64,000 nt of DNA, from NCBI RefSeq assembly GCF_002804065.1, contig NZ_CP024955.1, forward strand, positions 1,488,001-1,552,000. Direction: 5' to 3'. The notes beneath the pieces were generated by a model that searched no databases, had not been told where the DNA came from, and saw only the letters and a list, made by a program, of their open reading frames with translations. Source of the DNA: Kyrpidia spormannii (GTDB lineage: Bacteria; Bacillota; Bacilli; Kyrpidiales; Kyrpidiaceae). Below, piece after piece: positions 63,339-64,000 of the stretch. Within the stretch, counting starts at the first letter, position 1. The number at the start of each line of letters is the position of its first letter. The position numbers and the translations under genes were made by a program.

Positions 63339-64000
63339 ATGGCAGAGAATTATCGGGAACGCATCCCGGGAACCCCCAGATTTAAGCGCGACAAAGACAT
63401 TCCCACGGGGACGGAGCCCTTTTTTCCGAACTTCCTCCTCAAGGAATGGATTGTCGGCGCCATGTTCATCGTTGCTTTCATCCTCTGGGTGGTGTTTAAC
63501 CCGGTGGGGTTGGAGAAGGTGGCGAATCCCGAGGATACCTCGTATATCCCGGTTCCCGACTGGTATTTTCTATTTCTGTACCAACTATTAAAATATTTTC
63601 CCGGCAAATATGTGGTGATGGGTACGGTGGTGATCCCCGCCATTGCGACCATCGGCTTGTTGTTGCTACCTTGGCTGGACCGGAGAAAAACCCGCCGGCC
63701 GTTCCAGCGGCCCATCACCACAGCAACGATGGTGTTGACGGTATTTTTCATGATCTGGCTTACATACGTAGCTGAAGCGGAGCATCAAGCGGAGTTGGCG
63801 AAACAAGGACCCCAAGCCCAGACGCCGGGCAGCCAATCCGGCGGTACGGCGGGTCCCTTAGTCGATCCCAACGATCCCGGTGCCCAGATCTTCTCCCAGA
63901 GTTGCGCCAGCTGTCACGGAGCGAATCTCGAAGGAGCTGTAGGGCCAAAATTGCTGGGAATCGGCAATAAGATGAACGAGACCCAACTGGTGGATTACAT
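63339..64000 (+). CDS. qcrC: Menaquinol:cytochrome c reductase, subunit IV/cytochrome c fusion (cut by window end)
   Basis: Bacillus-type fusion of cytochrome b6f subunit IV and a covalent haem c domain. At least 220 residues are visible: three helices (about 37-54, 92-111, 129-145), the quinol-site motif PDWYFLFLYQLLKYFP (73-88; PEWY equivalent), a Pro/Gln/Gly linker, then CASCH (189-193) as the haem c site. AAGGAGG lies 8 bases before the ATG. The 3' end is outside the window. Confidence 0.95.
   Translation, partial: MAENYRERIPGTPRFKRDKDIPTGTEPFFPNFLLKEWIVGAMFIVAFILWVVFNPVGLEKVANPEDTSYIPVPDWYFLFLYQLLKYFPGKYVVMGTVVIPAIATIGLLLLPWLDRRKTRRPFQRPITTATMVLTVFFMIWLTYVAEAEHQAELAKQGPQAQTPGSQSGGTAGPLVDPNDPGAQIFSQSCASCHGANLEGAVGPKLLGIGNKMNETQLVDY

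Overview
The window is GC-rich DNA from an aerobic, endospore-forming member of the Bacilli. Spore genes (sleB, ypeB, cwlD, spoIVA), a TRAP regulator (mtrB), split heptaprenyl diphosphate synthase (hepS/hepT) and a Bacillus-type qcrABC operon show this. Futalosine-type menaquinone genes and high GC suggest a thermophilic Alicyclobacillaceae/Kyrpidia-like lineage; that placement is inference.

From memory, the gene order follows the Bacillus subtilis gudB-sleB-ypeB-cmk-ypfD-yphA-der-gpsA-spoIVA-mtrB-hepS-menG-hepT-ndk-cheR-aroC-aroB-trp-tyrA-aroA-ypiB-ypiF-qcrABC segment, with pieces added and lost. 1-5.4 kb: partial MFS transporter, divergent glutamate-dehydrogenase homologue, and the germination genes sleB/ypeB next to cwlD. 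5.5-15 kb: cmk, plsC, S1-domain protein, a yphA-like gene, two DUF3189 genes, der, plsY, gpsA, gcvH and lipM. 15-18.4 kb: spoIVA behind a sigma-E-like promoter, then an acyl-CoA synthetase. 18.4-28.2 kb: mtrB, the quinone block (hepS, menG, ubiX, a cysteine-less radical-SAM-like gene, mqnA, mqnC, hepT), ndk, patatin-like protein, cheR, tRNA-Gly.

28.2-43.1 kb is an accessory region. It holds an orphan T-box-like element, a heptad-repeat protein, a nuclease lipoprotein, an MFS gene half, a secreted protein, and an acyl-CoA catabolic operon behind a strong sigma-54 promoter. That operon encodes enoyl-CoA hydratase, a split AtuA, MaoC hydratase, acyl-CoA carboxyltransferase, two CoA ligases (one lacking its core), a ligase fragment and two acyl-CoA dehydrogenases. 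A pseudouridine synthase and a frameshifted MFS remnant follow.

43.1-52.6 kb: aromatic amino acid supraoperon aroC-aroB-trpD-C-F-B-A-tyrA-aroA. trpE, aroH and hisC are absent from it. trpD has its own promoter and a GAG-rich leader that looks like a TRAP target, so mtrB 27 kb upstream probably controls it. 52.7-57.3 kb: livFGMHJ branched-chain amino acid ABC transporter on the minus strand. 57.4-64 kb: XPB-type helicase with a partner protein, ypiB, ypiF, and qcrA-qcrB-qcrC, the last cut by the window end.

Genes work together in visible modules: spore germination; menaquinone synthesis feeding the menaquinol:cytochrome c reductase; chorismate to tryptophan and prephenate to tyrosine; and CoA-thioester catabolism. 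No insertion sequence, CRISPR array, rRNA gene or replication origin was seen.
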